Counted from the stretch's first letter, positions 28,695 to 42,021 are shown. The stretch is DNA of 64,000 nucleotides from Dimorphilus gyrociliatus (GCA_904063045.1 CAJFCJ010000002.1:1510422-1574421), one strand, 5' to 3'. Translations and numbers: made by a program. The notes: a model not told the origin generated them from the letters alone.

Positions 28695-30135
28695 GGTAAC
28701 TAACTCTTTTTTCCCCTCCAAATGAACAAATATATAAACTGCAAGCTTTTTCCTTCTTTCCTACTTTTCCGCTCACTATAATCTTCCTAGAGAGGAACAA
28801 TTCATTTATTAATAAATCACCGATTTAAAATTGTTAAACTGTTACGGTAAAATTCCCTCGTTCAGGTGTAAACTTTGAATTAGGAACTGCTGTAGAGCAT
28901 AAAAAATTAGGCCAAATCTTTTATATATATAATATCGATCAGTCGGTTTACCAGCGCTTCATTCTCTACATGTTCAATAGGGCTAGCAGACTTCTAGGTC
29001 GGTATGAACAAATAAGAAAAATGTCTATTTCCTATAATTTAAGACAAAAAAAAATTATTATTCTCCTTTTATTTTGTCGTTTATATCTTATATAATATTT
29101 TTATATAAAGAGTTGAAAGAAGAAGAGAAAACTATATACATATCATAAGTATGAGTAACAAAGAAACAAGAAAAATAGAGAAAGAGGGACGGGGGGAGAC
29201 AAAACGGTTTCTTAAGCCTATTAAAATGTCGATATCATTAGAAATTAACTTTGTTTAAAAAATTTCTCTCCCTCTCTCTCTCTCACAGTTTATTCCCTCT
29301 CTCCTTTCTCTTTGCCCTAACAGTCTGTTATAATTATAATCAAGATCTTTATATCTATCGTTGCCATTGTTTATATATGTATTTAACAAAGTAACTTTTT
29401 AATATACACTGCGTATGGAAATATATGTCTGATACGAAAAACAACCCATCCATCTCTAATCGGCTTAGTGTATATATAATACATATTAGAGATTTTGTTA
29501 CGGTTTTCGTTACAAAGTAGCTTTCCCTTTTTTTATAATCGGAATATATAAAGTGAATTATAATATACAGCAAGTCCTACAATCAACTATTCAAAGTCAT
29601 TTTCCTCCGTTCTCTTTCTCTCTCTCTCTCTCTCTCTAGATTACTATGATTTTACTACTACTTGTTATTTAAAAAACACAAATTAGTGCTTCTTTTCATC
29701 CTCCTCATCCCCCCTCCCCTCCCTCTTCTTCTGACCCAAAACTTTGATAAAGCTTTCCAAGTTCGTTCGTTTATCCTAATTTCGTCGGCTAAAGATGACA
29801 AGTATCAAATAACAGTAAAGCAGAAAATGTATATGATAAGGATTGAGAGAAATCTAAAGAACAGCATCTATGAACATCGTAGACTAGTTAAAGAAAGATT
29901 TGAATGATAGGAATATGTTTTTAAGTTTGGACTTCTCGTCGAATCTCAATAAAAAGCAGCTGCCTGTAATAAATCACTTATAAAAAGAAAATAGTAGCAA
30001 ATTTTAAAGATATCATTATATGATTTATACTAATCTTTATAAAGTAAACTATCTACTTAATATTCATCAGGATAGATTCAGAGTAACAATTATCATCAGA
30101 TGTTACATTTTCTTTAGTTTTTAAAACAAGTTGAA
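28695..30135. other. Intergenic region with pyrimidine tracts
   Basis: Divergent spacer between the macroglobulin and sulfotransferase genes. It holds CT-rich tracts at about 29263-29286 and a (TC)n microsatellite at about 29617-29637. A frame at 29662-29907 is judged chance. It presumably carries both promoters. Confidence 0.5.
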
Positions 30136-31395
30136 ATGTACCCTTTGAAAATTGCATATTTATATAGGATCTGTCTGGTTTGTTTGTTTGTACTCATCAT
30201 TATTAATCTACTTCATGTGGATAATCAATGGGAAGATAAGAAAAGCTCTAAAATACAACGTTTATTAATAAATAGAATAAAACCTAGAAAGAATATTGTA
30301 TTCTTGAAAACTCATAAATGCGGAACGGAAACTCTGGTGAACGCAGTATTTAAAAGATACGGTTTGAATCATAATCTTACTGGTGTTGTTGGTCTGAGAA
30401 AGCATACGTTTAGCATTAGTTGGCCTCGCAGATTTAATAGATCTTTCATGAGAAGAACTAAGCAACAACCTAATTTACTTTGCGATCATACGGTATTTGA
30501 TCAAGAGGCAATTGAAGATGTTATGCCTGCGAATACATTCTATGCAACAATATTAAGGGAACCATTTTCGCAGTTTAAATCTTGGTTTAATTATATGAGT
30601 GCTGCAAAGTTATTTGATAAAAAAGTTGATTATCCTATCTCTGTCTTCCTAACAAATCCAACCTATTATGAACATTTATTCAACACGCATGAGGTATATA
30701 TGATATTTTCTATTAAAATTCTTTTATAACACTATAAATAATCTATTTTCTCTAAGAGAAGAAAGGCATACTGTTTCCCTCCAAATTTCAGTATTACAAA
30801 GAATCCAATGTCATTTGATTTAGGATTATCTATGGGCTACGATAATACAGCAAACTATTCAAACAATTTACAAAAGATACAAGAATTTATAATAAACTTA
30901 AAAAATAGATTCAATCTTGTAATGATATTTGAATATTACGATTTGTCCATCGTTCTTCTAAGAAGGTTACTTAATTGGAATTTTCGAGATATACTCTACA
31001 TTAGGCAGAATAAAAGTCGTCGTGCAAATCTTACCAAGAATCCGATGGATAGAGAATTATATAAAACATGGAGTCTAGCTGATCATTTACTATATTCAGA
31101 GTTTAATAAAACTTTTTGGGAGAAAGTAGGCATGCAAGTTGGAATTTGGAGTGAATTGAAACAATTTCAAAATGTTCTTAAACTACTTCGTTCATATTGT
31201 AATTCAATACGTAAACATAAATTTGTTTCAATTAGGATTGAAAGAACAATATGGAATCCAAGAATTATTGTTAACAAACATTTTTGCAATGAAGTTGGAT
31301 TGTCCAAAGTTAAAGAATTTTTAAAGATGCAGGAAAAAAATGATAACTTTTTTCCTGGTGAAGATAAGAGAACTCTCAAATTGTGGTACTGCTAG
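30136..31395 (+). CDS. Galactose-3-O-sulfotransferase-like Golgi enzyme
   Basis: Two exons (30136-30693 and 30802-31395) give 383 residues. A short cytoplasmic end and a signal-anchor helix (ICLVCLFVLIIINLLHV) predict a type II Golgi protein. The 5'-phosphosulfate loop NIVFLKTHKCGTETLVNAVF and the 3'-phosphate site FYATILREPFSQFKSWFNYM identify a PAPS-dependent sulfotransferase. HENPMSFDLGLS and FNLVMIFEYYDLSIVLLRRL match the Gal3ST/cerebroside sulfotransferase family. Acceptors in that family are galactosyl lipids or glycans. The acceptor at 30802 was chosen because it alone keeps phase. Confidence 0.88.
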
Positions 31396-31804
31396 TTCAT
31401 ACTTCATCTAACTATATATAACCTTACTTGTACATGAAAAGACGAAGTCTAAATATAGTTCTATATATACAGTATATACAGTATATACTATATACTATAG
31501 CTATATCTGTCAAGTATTAACAGAGTTTTAGAGTTTATCGTATGGTAGTAATCTTACCTCTTCAATAACGAAATTGTCTTAGGAAATTAAAAGAATTTTC
31601 AAGTTTAACTTTTTTTATGAACTCAAAATGTTTATGGTAATTAGTTTTTTGAACTTAGCGAAAATAGTTGAAAACAAAACGACTTGCATACATATGTATA
31701 GCAATATGTATAAATCTCATAATAAGATGTACAATTAAAGTTAAACACTTTAATTGTGCCTTTTTAATAGAACCATATATCCTATTTCAGTAACAAAAAG
31801 ATCT
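31396..31804. other. AT-rich convergent 3' spacer
   Basis: Between the stops of the sulfotransferase and PLK4 genes. It contains the tandem TATATACAGTATATACAGTATATA near 31465-31490. I searched it for a third polo box of PLK4 and found no coding frame. Confidence 0.5.
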
Positions 31805-33806
31805 CTAAAAACAAGCACTACTAACGCCATCTGAATTTTTTGTAACAAAAACGTTCGCACCTACACGTACAGGAAAATAATCTAAGATTTCTGATTTTCT
31901 TTTCCGAAAAGAACTTTCAATAAAATGGCATTCTTTTAGTAGATCACACACATATTTCCATTTATCTTTTGTTCTTGCTGGTAATTCATTATATTGTTTT
32001 CCGTCAGATTCAATTATGCGTATTTGATCTTTTGACAAATTCCCCGAAATCTTTGTTCCATCATGAAAAATAGCCTCATAATCGTCTAAGCTTTCCATTA
32101 GCTTACATTTAGCCTTCTCAGTATATACTGTAACTTTTGGCGTACCAGAACGAACAATTCTAACAAACTTTGTGGCGTAGGCATATCTTTGCCAATATTT
32201 AACTGGTAAAGAATCATATGTGTACGATTTACTCGAGGGAGGGCATTGATTGTCATCTTCACCTAAAGGCGTTTTCGTTGTAAAAACGTTTATTTGTTCG
32301 CCGTCTGGAGAGACTTGAAATACGTCATATCCACGACCACTCCTTCTTTGGACGTGGAGAGTAACATATGAATCTTTCCTAATTTCAATAATAGTATCTT
32401 TGTTATGACTTTTAATTGGCTTTAACCTAATTGTTGATATTTTCTCTGGTTTCGTTCTTTCAGTCGAACTAAAACAGTTTCAATAAAAATAATATCGATA
32501 AATAATATGTAAAAACGCATATTCAACTTACTCAATTTGAGTTGGCTGAGATACTACAGAATCTGTATATATGGAGGGTCGATAAGGTTTGCAAGCCGAA
32601 CTTAGTGTTTCTCGGCCAGAATCTGAAGAGAATTCACTCCTTATGTCTGTTTTCCAAAAAAATGCATGATTTAAAATCTCTTTGGGTGATAATCGCTTTT
32701 TATAATCTAAGCAAATCGTCCTGTTCAGCAAATCATGCGCTTCTTTACTTGTATTCTCTGGTAAATATGATTTAACATCCATGCTTAATATATTTTTAAA
32801 AGTTTGATTTCTGTCTTGTCCATCGAAAGGTTCCTTACCTACGAAGGTAAATAGAAAAATTATTAATAAAAGCTATAAAATCTTCTCTAAATTATTAGCA
32901 TACAAATATCAATAAAAAGATATTGATCTTACCAGCTAAAACTGTATAAAACATTACTCCGAGACTCCATATGTCAGATTCTTTCCTATAGACTTTATCT
33001 CTGATTAGCTCTGGAGCTATATAATTTGGCGTTCCACAAAAAGCTCTATTACCTCCCCCATTCTCTTTGTTTTTATCTAATTTTATAGCCAGACCAAAAT
33101 CTGACAATTTGCACTTTAAGTCTTTGGTTACTAAAACATTTGATAGAGACAAGTCTCGGTGTACAATGTCATTTTCATGTAATAAATATAAAACTTCCAC
33201 AACGGGTTGTAAAAATTGCCGAATTTCATTCTCGCTGCACCTACAGTTTTTACCCTGATTTTGTTTTGTAAGGTACGATCTTAAATCACCATATTCACAA
33301 AGCTCAAGAACAAAATAGAGAAAATAGTCATCCTCGAAGAGATCCTTAAACTTGACGACATTTTTATGAGAGGAAACTTGAAGGTGAATTGCGGCTTCGC
33401 TTTGAACTCTTTCCAATAGATTTTTCTCTTGAGTAATACGTTTGTCAATTTTCTTTATTGCTACGCGTTCGTTTGTTGCTTTGCAAAAACCAAGAACGAC
33501 CTTAGCAAAAGCGCCTTGACCTATTACTTCAGAGGTAACTATATATTTATCCTGTGAAAAAATAGAAATTTATTTAATCCCTGCTTTCTTTCATGTTGAT
33601 GTTCTTTAAGTTATTCAAAAAGGTCACTTTATTAAAAATTAAAAAACGTTTATCTCTGAATAGTTATTAACCTGAATACAGTATAGATCAGTCATAGAGG
33701 AAGACTTTGAGCAATTAAACGACTTCGCATCATAATCTTCAAAAGAACTAAGAGACAGATCATGATCCTTAAATCCGTCAAATTCCTCTTCACTTAAACA
33801 CGCCAT
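31805..33806 (-). CDS. PLK4: PLK4 (SAK) centriole-duplication kinase, short form without PB3
   Basis: Four exons (33672-33806, 32933-33551, 32532-32838, 31805-32468) give 574 residues, against about 970 in human. The kinase domain has GQGAFAKVVLG, VAIKKIDK, HRDLSLSNVLV, DFGLA and GTPNYIAPE. After a linker of about 60 residues comes the cryptic polo box: IRLKPIKSHNKDTI, then LPVKYWQRYAYATKFVRIVR, KVTVYTEKAKCKLME and YEAIFHDGTKI, ending near FPVRVG. Normal PLK4 continues with a third polo box (PB3); here the protein stops about 18 residues after the cryptic polo box. PLK4 starts centriole assembly and limits itself by autophosphorylation of the linker; PB3 binds STIL. The N-terminal extension of about 45 residues before the kinase is Ser/Asp-rich. 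Confidence 0.9.
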
Positions 33807-33862
33807 TTTTTGCAAGATATTCCATTTACAGAGAAAAATCTCTTATGATTAAAATGGCGTGT
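33798..33862. promoter_or_regulatory. Inverted YY1-like motifs at the PLK4 start
   Basis: ACACGCCATTTT (33798-33809) and its exact complement AAAATGGCGTGT (33851-33862) flank 41 bases. The left copy contains the PLK4 start codon. AAAATGGCG fits the YY1 core (AANATGGCG), which often overlaps start codons in housekeeping promoters. Next to it, AACTTGT and ACAAGTT (33873-33890) form a seven-base hairpin. Function is inferred from motif and position. Confidence 0.4.
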
Positions 33863-34764
33863 CTTGGACAAAAACTTGTTGCGACAAGTTGACATTGTAT
33901 TAACCCCTTTTATCGCTCAAATACATAAAAGGTAATAACAATACGTGTTATATGAGGCTCTTTTTTATTATTTTTAGACCCATCTGTACATATTATTATA
34001 AATGAAGTTGAACGGCTTTCATTGAATAATTAAGATTAGGTATTACTTACAAAATTTTCATTTGAGAACAATTAACGGACTTAACGGAAGCGGGAAAACT
34101 TTGTTATTGAATAAGTCAGAGAAACTAATAATTTTTTAGCATAAAAATATGTCTCAACGAACCTCTATCCGTTTTTCATGTCGTCTATCGTTCATCCTTT
34201 AATATGATGACATTATAGACGATAAAACGGGATTTAATGAACACGGAAATTTCAAATTCGTAGACTGGTTCCTTATTTTGAGCGGCTTCAGAACATTCGT
34301 AAACATAAACTGGTTACGACAGGCAGTACTAAAATCAAGGACTCTATAAAAAATATTAGCAATCCATAGTTTAAAAGTTCATTAGTTCGCTGGATATTGT
34401 AAATCGCACACTTATCTTAGTCAACTATATATGGGGATGAACAGATTTTCTGCCCAACTAAGTATTATACTATACAAACGAGTTCACCAACTTGATAATG
34501 CATAAAATATGGAAATTAATGTAAGCTCCAGCGAAATCATATAGATTTAAAGGGTATAGAAATTTGGAAGATTATAAGATCTTCTTAATAAGCGTACTGA
34601 GAAAGATAAGTGTCGCATTTCAATGCATTAGCAACAAAGCAATATCCACAATTCAAATAAATGTTTAAAGTCCGGGTCTATTTTTCATTGCTGTATTCTA
34701 TCAAGTCCACGCAAGCTTAATATTTTCTGCGTGCCGCTTATTTCGAAAAGAGAATTATCGCAAA
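33863..34764. other. Divergent spacer, PLK4 and DPH5
   Basis: No coding frame recognised. It should contain the PLK4 promoter on its left and that of DPH5 on its right. Confidence 0.5.
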
Positions 34765-35989
34765 ATGTTTTATTTTATTGGTTTGGGCTTAGGAGATGCA
34801 GAAGACATTACTGTCAAAGGATTACGAATAGTCAAAGCTGCAAAGAGAGTATATTTAGAATCGTATACATCGATTATTACAGGAGGGAAAGAAAAACTCG
34901 TGAGTTTTGAGTGATATTAAGGGAAATTATTATTTATAAATAACTTTGGGAAATTTTTAGGAAGAATTTTATGGCCGTGAAATAATATTAGCTGATAGAG
35001 AGATGGTTGAGCAAAATTCGGGTAAAGTTGAAACACTTAAAGAGTAATTTTGTTCAAGTATAAATACTAACATAATATCTCAATAACATATGCAGACGAG
35101 ATATTAAAAGATGCAGATAAAGAGGACGTTGCTCTTTTAGTTGTAGGGGACCCTTTTGGGTAAACAACTCCTAAATAGAATTTGAGTCAACATTCATTAT
35201 GTTCACATTTCAGAGCGACGACGCATACTGATTTTATCTTGAGAGCCAAAGAATTAAACATAGAATACACAACTATTCACAATGCATCAATCATGAACGC
35301 AGTTGGTTGTTGCGGATTACAACTCTATCATTTTGGTCAGACCGTGTCAATAGTTTTTTGGACGGAAACGTCAAAACCTGACAGCTTCTACGACAAAATA
35401 GCAGTCAATAGAAAAAATGGTTTCCACACCTTGTGTTTATTAGGTTTGAACAATTTTCACTTTCGAAGTGTAAACAAGAGTTTTCATAAAAACGAATAAG
35501 TTGGTTGTTTTATTCATTAGACATTAAAGTAAAAGAGCAAACCATAGAAAATCTTATGAGGTAATGTTTTATATTATTACGACGTGTAATTAAAGCTCTA
35601 TCAATTCTTTAATGTGATAATAGAGGAAGAAAAATATACGAACCACCTCGATATATGCCTTGCTCACTAGCTGCCGAACAACTTTTAGAAATTATAGAAA
35701 ATAAGAAAGAAGATGGCGAAACAGACTTAGGTTTGTTGAAAACAACACTTTTGAAGAAATGTAATAACTAATTAAATTTTTTTCAACAGCTTTTAATGAG
35801 GATACAATATGCGTCGGTTTAGGTCGAGTTGGCTGCGCGAACCAAAAAATAGTTGCAGCAAAATTAAAAGAATTTCCATGTATAGATATGGGCGAGCCAT
35901 TACATTCGTTTATAATAACTGGAAATATGCACTTAATGGAAATAGATATGCTAAAAATGTTTGCTCTTGAACCAACAACAATAAAATAA
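34765..35989 (+). CDS. DPH5: DPH5, diphthine methyl ester synthase
   Basis: Seven exons (34765-34899, 34961-35021, 35096-35159, 35214-35443, 35521-35560, 35624-35730, 35790-35989) sum to 278 residues; human has 285. It opens [20 protein letters not shown], the N-terminal SAM-binding glycine loop of the TP-methylase fold. [40 protein letters not shown] and [20 protein letters not shown] follow in the usual order. DPH5 adds methyl groups to the modified histidine of elongation factor 2 in diphthamide synthesis, in the cytosol. Confidence 0.96.
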
Positions 35990-36666
35990 ATTAAAGTGTA
36001 ATAATGGCATTGGTGTTTTTTTTTTAAAGTTATATTCTATAGATCTTTAATGTTGTTTATCTATTTCCTTTAAAAAATACTGATTAGCGAAAGTTGTTAT
36101 TATATAGCGATGAAAGGATAGTTTTACATAAAAGAATTTCATCCTTTGCCGCCATTTCTCTCTAGTTCCATAAGGAATAATTGATAGTTGGGGAACAACT
36201 ACTCTTTTCTACTGCACAGATTCAATTCCGATAAAAATCAAAAAAAAATGTCCACAAAAAGAAAACTCTTTAAACTATTCAAGGATATAAAAAAGAAATA
36301 CTTTTCGGTGAAATGTATGTGAAGTCTTTAGAGTCTTTTCTTTTTTTTTTCATTATAAAAAGTCATACATGAACATGAAGATATTGAATGAAAAATATTT
36401 ATTGAATAGTTGAATAGCTTTTTACTTCATTTTTTTACGACTGCAACTGGTGTTTGTACTTTTTATTTCATTGCAAAGATCAATAACATCATTAAACTAT
36501 ATTTTATTCGCCCAATAAGAGAATGAAATGACTTGTTGATTCGGCAGGATATGTTAACATTACTAATAATCGGTAACTTAAATTCATTCAAAACTGTTAA
36601 GTAATAAATAATAAGTATATTGAGAAAAACTAATTTATTCATATATTTATATATCTCTTTTAATAG

Positions 36667-37059
36667 CCATTTCTTCGATTCACGAAAGTCTCGGCTTCAA
36701 TAATAGCATTAATATTAGTGACATTGGCTTAACGACGTCTCAATCATTTCCCCATTCAACACCAGCCTTATTGAGAGATGATGTTCACGATGGCCTAAAG
36801 CCAATTTTGATTGCCTTAATGTTTTTATTGATCATCATAGCTATGATAGCGACGTCAGTAGCTTGTTCTGTCATAAAACTAGTTAGAAGGTACAGTTTAC
36901 TATAACTTAATTATATCTGTCCACTAAATCTATAAATTTACTTATAAAGTATATTAACATTAATCTCTTCTCTAAAAAATTCTGTATACTTTATATATTA
37001 AATCTATTAAATATGTTTTATATTAAAATTTCCACAGGAATAAATATCAGAATGTTTGA
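36667..37059 (+). CDS. C-terminal exons of a possible small single-pass membrane protein
   Basis: An exon at about 36667-36889, bounded by TTTTAATAG and AAG|GTACAG, reads ISSIHESLGFNNSINISDIG and continues to a strong membrane helix, LIALMFLLIIIAMIATSVAC, followed by IKLVRR. A second exon (37038-37059) adds NKYQNV and a stop. Two NxS/T sites precede the helix. The first exon is not settled. One possibility uses ATG 36248 spliced to an acceptor at about 36689 (in frame, starting MSTKRKLFKLF). Not recognised as any family. Confidence 0.35.
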
Positions 37060-38259
37060 ACAGTTCTCTCAATTTGTATGGCGAGATGTTTGCATTTCAA
37101 TTGTCACGTGACTTTCAAAAGTTATAAATCTGCGAAAATGGATTGATTTGGCTTAAGGAACCAATTTACAAATTATTTTCAAATAATTTAAAAGAACCGT
37201 GTTAAGTTCAAATTATACATGAAGGAATTTTCAATGAAATTACCGCGGAATGCTTAAATTATAGACTCATCCTTTCTTAGATTAAAGTTGTGCCATCTGC
37301 TTCGACACTTTAAACGTCAATAAATACAATATCATTGATTTAAACGTTGTATCATTGCCGTATATAAAGACAACAACGGATAACTGCTAATTTCAATTCA
37401 TAACGCTTGATTTGATAAATCAAATCTCCTGTTTGTTTCTACTATTTTGGCCAGTAGTATCAATCATATCATTATCTTTAGAATCCTTTAGAAATTGATG
37501 AAGACATTTAGAGAAGAGTTTAAATAAAGATGATAAAGATAATAAGAGGTAGAGGAGGAATAAATAAATCCTTTTTATGCTCTAAATGATAGTCAAACTC
37601 AAACGATCGATTCAAGAATAATAGGAGTGGGCGTTTGAAAAATGGGTCCTTTTCCTCTCTTCTGCTCCCAGATTTTTACTTTTTACAAGGTTGAATCTCT
37701 CCCGGGTTCCAAAAAAAAGAACGGGATACGAAACAGCTTGACGTTTCGTTCCTACTCACCTAATCTTCCGACCTACGACCCATATCGCTCGCCTTTTTTC
37801 TGTCGCCCTTGTAAATATTTGCCCTTTTCGCATTCCGCGAGCGTTCCCACAAGAAACAGAAAAATGGTCAACCATTCCCTTTTTTCTTTACATCTATCCT
37901 ATCCTCTAATAAGACACCACCCGCTGGCTATTTAAATTGTATTAGGTCAGGAAACATTCCAACAGTTGGAATAGTTTTATAAAACCCTAATTATAAAATG
38001 ACTAGTTGATCGTTTTTTAACTAATTGGATAATTTATTCACGAAAATAAGGATATTATAATTTCATGAATATTTATATAAGTATATCTTGTAAATAAAGT
38101 AGTTCATTGACAAAAAGGTTTTAATCTATAATTGGATTAATTGTATTGAAAATTCATTACGATATGTATTGGAAACTTAAACGATCTAGTGTTTGGATAA
38201 CTAAATAGGTCTATCATCCACTTTTATAGCAGTTTATGTAATGATATTATCAGAATATT
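37060..38259. other. Intergenic region with a palindromic E-box
   Basis: No supported gene. GTCACGTGAC, a ten-base palindrome with the CACGTG core bound by USF, MITF/TFE or MYC-type factors, lies at 37103-37112. A frame at 37642-37935 looks spurious (low-complexity, no splice context). Confidence 0.45.
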
Positions 38260-40784
38260 CTACCAAGGCCTCCATGGAACATTTTCTTTTTCATGATCGG
38301 TTTCATATTCTTCCATTTCTTCATCCTCATCGGACGTTGATGTTGCAGAATCGACCTTGACTTTTGAAACTTGATTTTGTACTGGAACTAGTAAAGCTGT
38401 CAATTGACCGGAAGGAAGAACGCCGGAAACCAAATTATACACAAAAGAAGGATGAAGTTTCTCCGAATAATTATTTGCCTTTTTAAACAGGTGATTAATC
38501 AAACGACTCCTAGTATCCATATCGACGAGATCGGATGTAGAGAGATATCGTTGAACTTCGCTAGCGCATTCATTATAACCAGCCAAATACTTGTTGATAG
38601 GATTTGAATCTAAGAAAGGGATAGATAAAAGAAATGATTACATTATTAAAATAGAAAGAAAACAGAAATGTTTGCTAGTTTAGTTAAAAATCTTGTGTGT
38701 TTGAAGTTTTTTCCTTACTGGTTCTATAAGAAAAGGGGCTCTATAATTAACGCTCTGTGAGGTATAAATGTAAATTAGCATGGTTTCTAACTTTCGATTT
38801 GCCCTAAAAAAATGAATGTTAAAAATGCGAACACACTTTAAAAATAAACTTATAAAATTCATTGAACAGCTTGCAATAGAGTGATATATGCAAATTAGGC
38901 GGGGAAATTTTTTACGTCTCTTTTGTTAAAATAGATTCAGTTAAAAGATGGGAGGTGTTCAGCATAGTAGGGAAGTTGAATACATAAATTAAAATAGTCA
39001 TCCATAATTAATCTGACTAAATACGTTAAAAAAATTCTTTTATTCTCTTTAATATAGTGTTCATTCTTGTAAGAGAAGAGTTTCCCGCCCAGCTTTTAAT
39101 TTAAGGGCCGAAGCTTTTTTTTTATATGGGTAAATCTTTTAAATGCTCCTCCCATTGAATACGCCCGAGTTATGTAATTTATAACCCAAAACGCTGAGAT
39201 TCATGTACTAACTTTAGTCTTTTTATAAGAATTTTTGTACGACATACTTAAAAACAGTTCTCCCTTTATGCGTAGCATGTTCAAGTGCAATTAGGAGAAT
39301 GTATAAACACGAAGGATGCCTAATTAAAATTTTTTAAGAATTCTAACTAAACATGTCGAAGAAAATAATTGAAACAACCAATTAACACATAGTTTTTTTT
39401 TCTTTTATGAATATTTAAATTAGTACAAGGGAAAATGTACACCTTAACGCTGGCGGTTCGAATAAAAAGGATAGAATGAATATTATCTTGGGGATTAATC
39501 GTCTATATGAATAGGATAGTTTTACAACTAACTGATTCCTATACGTTAAGCTTTTTAACTCTCGATCTGACTCTATGTTTTTTTTTTTCAATAAAAAAAA
39601 GGCTTGTAATTTGCATATTCATTTGATTATTCTAATTAGTTGATTATTAAGATTAGCCATTGTACATGTAGATATATAAATAAACCTGTGCAAGTCTTAA
39701 AATAACTTTATTTGGATAGGAACAAATCAATTTTTACTGGTCATCTTAAACGCTAAATCAATTTAACAGATTCGATAAGGTTGTCAGTATCCAGTTTCTA
39801 CAGGGAAAATTCCAAACATTCCTATCGGGTTCGCAAAAAATAGGCGGAGTTTAGTTAAATAGGCCTAGGTGTATTGCAATAAATGTCCATCTATTCGATA
39901 CGCATGTTATGTATATATATAAAAATTGCATTCCTACTTCTTTAATGAGAAGAGAAAAACTTCAAAAATGGTAAAAGATTTCTGACCCATTTTTTAACTT
40001 TATATATTGTTTATGTTTTATAAGAAAATAATAGAGATATTTACCTAAAGTTTGCTGTCTGCGCTGTTGTCTCAAATATTTAACGGTCATTTCTAAAATA
40101 TCAGCTTTTTCCAATTTAGTGTAATTTCCCGTCTGTAAATCATAATAATAAATACAAACAACGACGAATAAAAAACATTAAAGAATATTAAAAAAGAAAG
40201 TTAATTAATTAATTAATTAATTAGATTCATACAAAATTTAAATATTTCTTTATTAAAAGTATACAACTGAAATGAAAAGTTACGGGTGGTCGAAAAACGA
40301 TTAACGGGGCGAAAAAGCGCTAGATTTTTATCACTATAGTGGAAATTTCAATGCCTTCACCCACCTCTTTTCTCATCGCTTGCAAAACGAGCAATTTTAA
40401 CTGTGATAAGCATTCATTTATTCTTGCTCTCCTCTTCTTTTCAATCAATGGTTTATTATTCTGAAAAATGATAATGGAAATATGTAAATTTTTTAAAGAT
40501 AACATTGAAAAAAATAACTAAAGAGGTCATTAAAGGTATAAGTGTTTTTTCTTTTCCATTAATTAATCACTTTATATTAATTTATTCATATTTATTATTT
40601 TAATATACTATAGATTTATGTAAATTCAATAAATTCTGGAATAAAAAAAGGCACAAAGTAAAACGATACGAACTTTCTTATTATTAGCAGTTTGGTTCAT
40701 GTTGAGTATTTCTTTTGTAGAAAGTTAAAAAACGCTAAGAACCTTTTCACTCTTCTGAATCACTCGTTGAAATGCCTGTGACAT
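38260..40784 (-). CDS. HES/Hairy-type bHLH-Orange repressor ending in WRPW
   Basis: Four exons (40743-40784, 40365-40460, 40045-40132, 38260-38609) give 191 residues. The basic region NNKPLIEKKRRARINECLSQ has the proline typical of Hairy/E(spl) proteins; helix 2 contains KLEKADILEMTVKYLRQQRR. An Orange domain begins KYLAGYNECASEVQRYLSTS. An acidic segment (DEDEEMEEYETDHEKEN) comes before the terminal WRPW, which recruits Groucho/TLE. HES proteins are nuclear repressors, often Notch targets, acting on neurogenesis or segmentation. The last intron, 1435 bases, is far longer than others here and may hold regulatory DNA. Confidence 0.94.
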
Positions 40785-41689
40785 GCGAGCGACGGACCCA
40801 ACAGCGTCAACCCGAAACGCGAATGACACGCACCAATCAGCTTTTAGTTCGGAGATTGAAATTGCCAATTTCTTATTTCCACTTTTTGCACCCCCCGCCC
40901 TTTCTTCTCCGCCCACCTTGCCACTACCACATTTCGGCTTACTTTGGGTTTAGACCACTTTTAGAACATAGGAATGTTGTATATATGGCCCTTGTAACCC
41001 TTTACGGTTTACTAACAAGCAAAGTGAAAGGGTGCAAAATGATATCTTTATATTTGCATATTTTCAATATATTCAATATAAAGCTGTTGGGTTAAAAATT
41101 AAAAAGATAATTATATATGTTTCCTATTCAATTAATAGTATGTTAAAAATTGAATGGAACGTTATATATCCCGTTTTGTTACGATTAGAGGGTAATTACC
41201 TAATTAACATAATTTATTCATGTAAAGTTTAGAAAAAGAAAAAGAAAAGAAACATAAATTTTATCGAACATTCTTTTTATTCATTTAACTAATTCTTTCG
41301 AGGAATTCATGCTTTTTTATTCGGATCCGCCCCATCGCCCACCCAGCCTGTTCAAATGTCAAATGGAATTTCTCGCATACGTTTAATTAGATTATCTTTC
41401 TACTTTAATCATTTATGATTAGTTTCTTTATGTTAAAAGATTTCGCCAACAATTCAATAATTAATGATAATTAACTGTTGAGATATTTTAATCCTTTTAC
41501 TCTTTATCTTCTTTTTTTCTTCTCCTCTTTTTAACAGGTTACTTAGATATTTGAAATTATCGCTACATAAACTGAATATAAAAGACTTGCGCCCTACTTT
41601 TAAGTGTTTACCCTAGTTCATAAACAAGAAAAGTATGCAAAATGTAAACTCAACATAGCTTCGCTTAAATCACTTTTTCCAATCTCTAA

Positions 41690-41699
41690 GTCACGTGAC
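41690..41699. promoter_or_regulatory. Palindromic E-box GTCACGTGAC
   Basis: Perfect ten-base palindrome with the CACGTG core, identical to the copy at 37103-37112, about 0.9 kb upstream of the HES start codon. HES factors bind related class C/N-box sites, so autoregulation is possible but unproven. Confidence 0.35.
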
Positions 41700-42021
41700 C
41701 GCTTTGAAGATATTTTAACCGGTATGTCGGCTCTGATCCCAGCTAAGTTTACATTCGCTACCTTAACCTCGACCTGATAAGCCGGAACGTGCCGCATCTT
41801 CTCTTTCATCTCCTTACCGACGCGTGTCCGCCTAAAATAACTTTAACTTATCGGTCAGGCGACTCTTTTTAATTTTCTTCCTTAACCTGAAATGGAGACG
41901 CTTATGGTGTTTATTTACCAGATATTATAGCAGTAGGGCCTATAGGTTTCAAACTATTAAAAACGTTCATATTTCATATTTAAAAAAAAGAGGGCGCGTG
42001 CTAAGACCGAAGTACGTTTGT

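Noticed and set aside
29662..29907. 81-codon frame upstream of the sulfotransferase
   Set aside because: It begins in a low-complexity, pyrimidine-rich region. It has no domain and no splice context.
37642..37935. 97-codon plus-strand frame
   Set aside because: The composition is Ser/Pro/Phe-rich without motif or signal. No exon boundaries make sense.
39445..39475. GGTTCGAATAAA resembling a tRNA T-loop
   Set aside because: No acceptor stem, D-arm or anticodon arm could be built around it.
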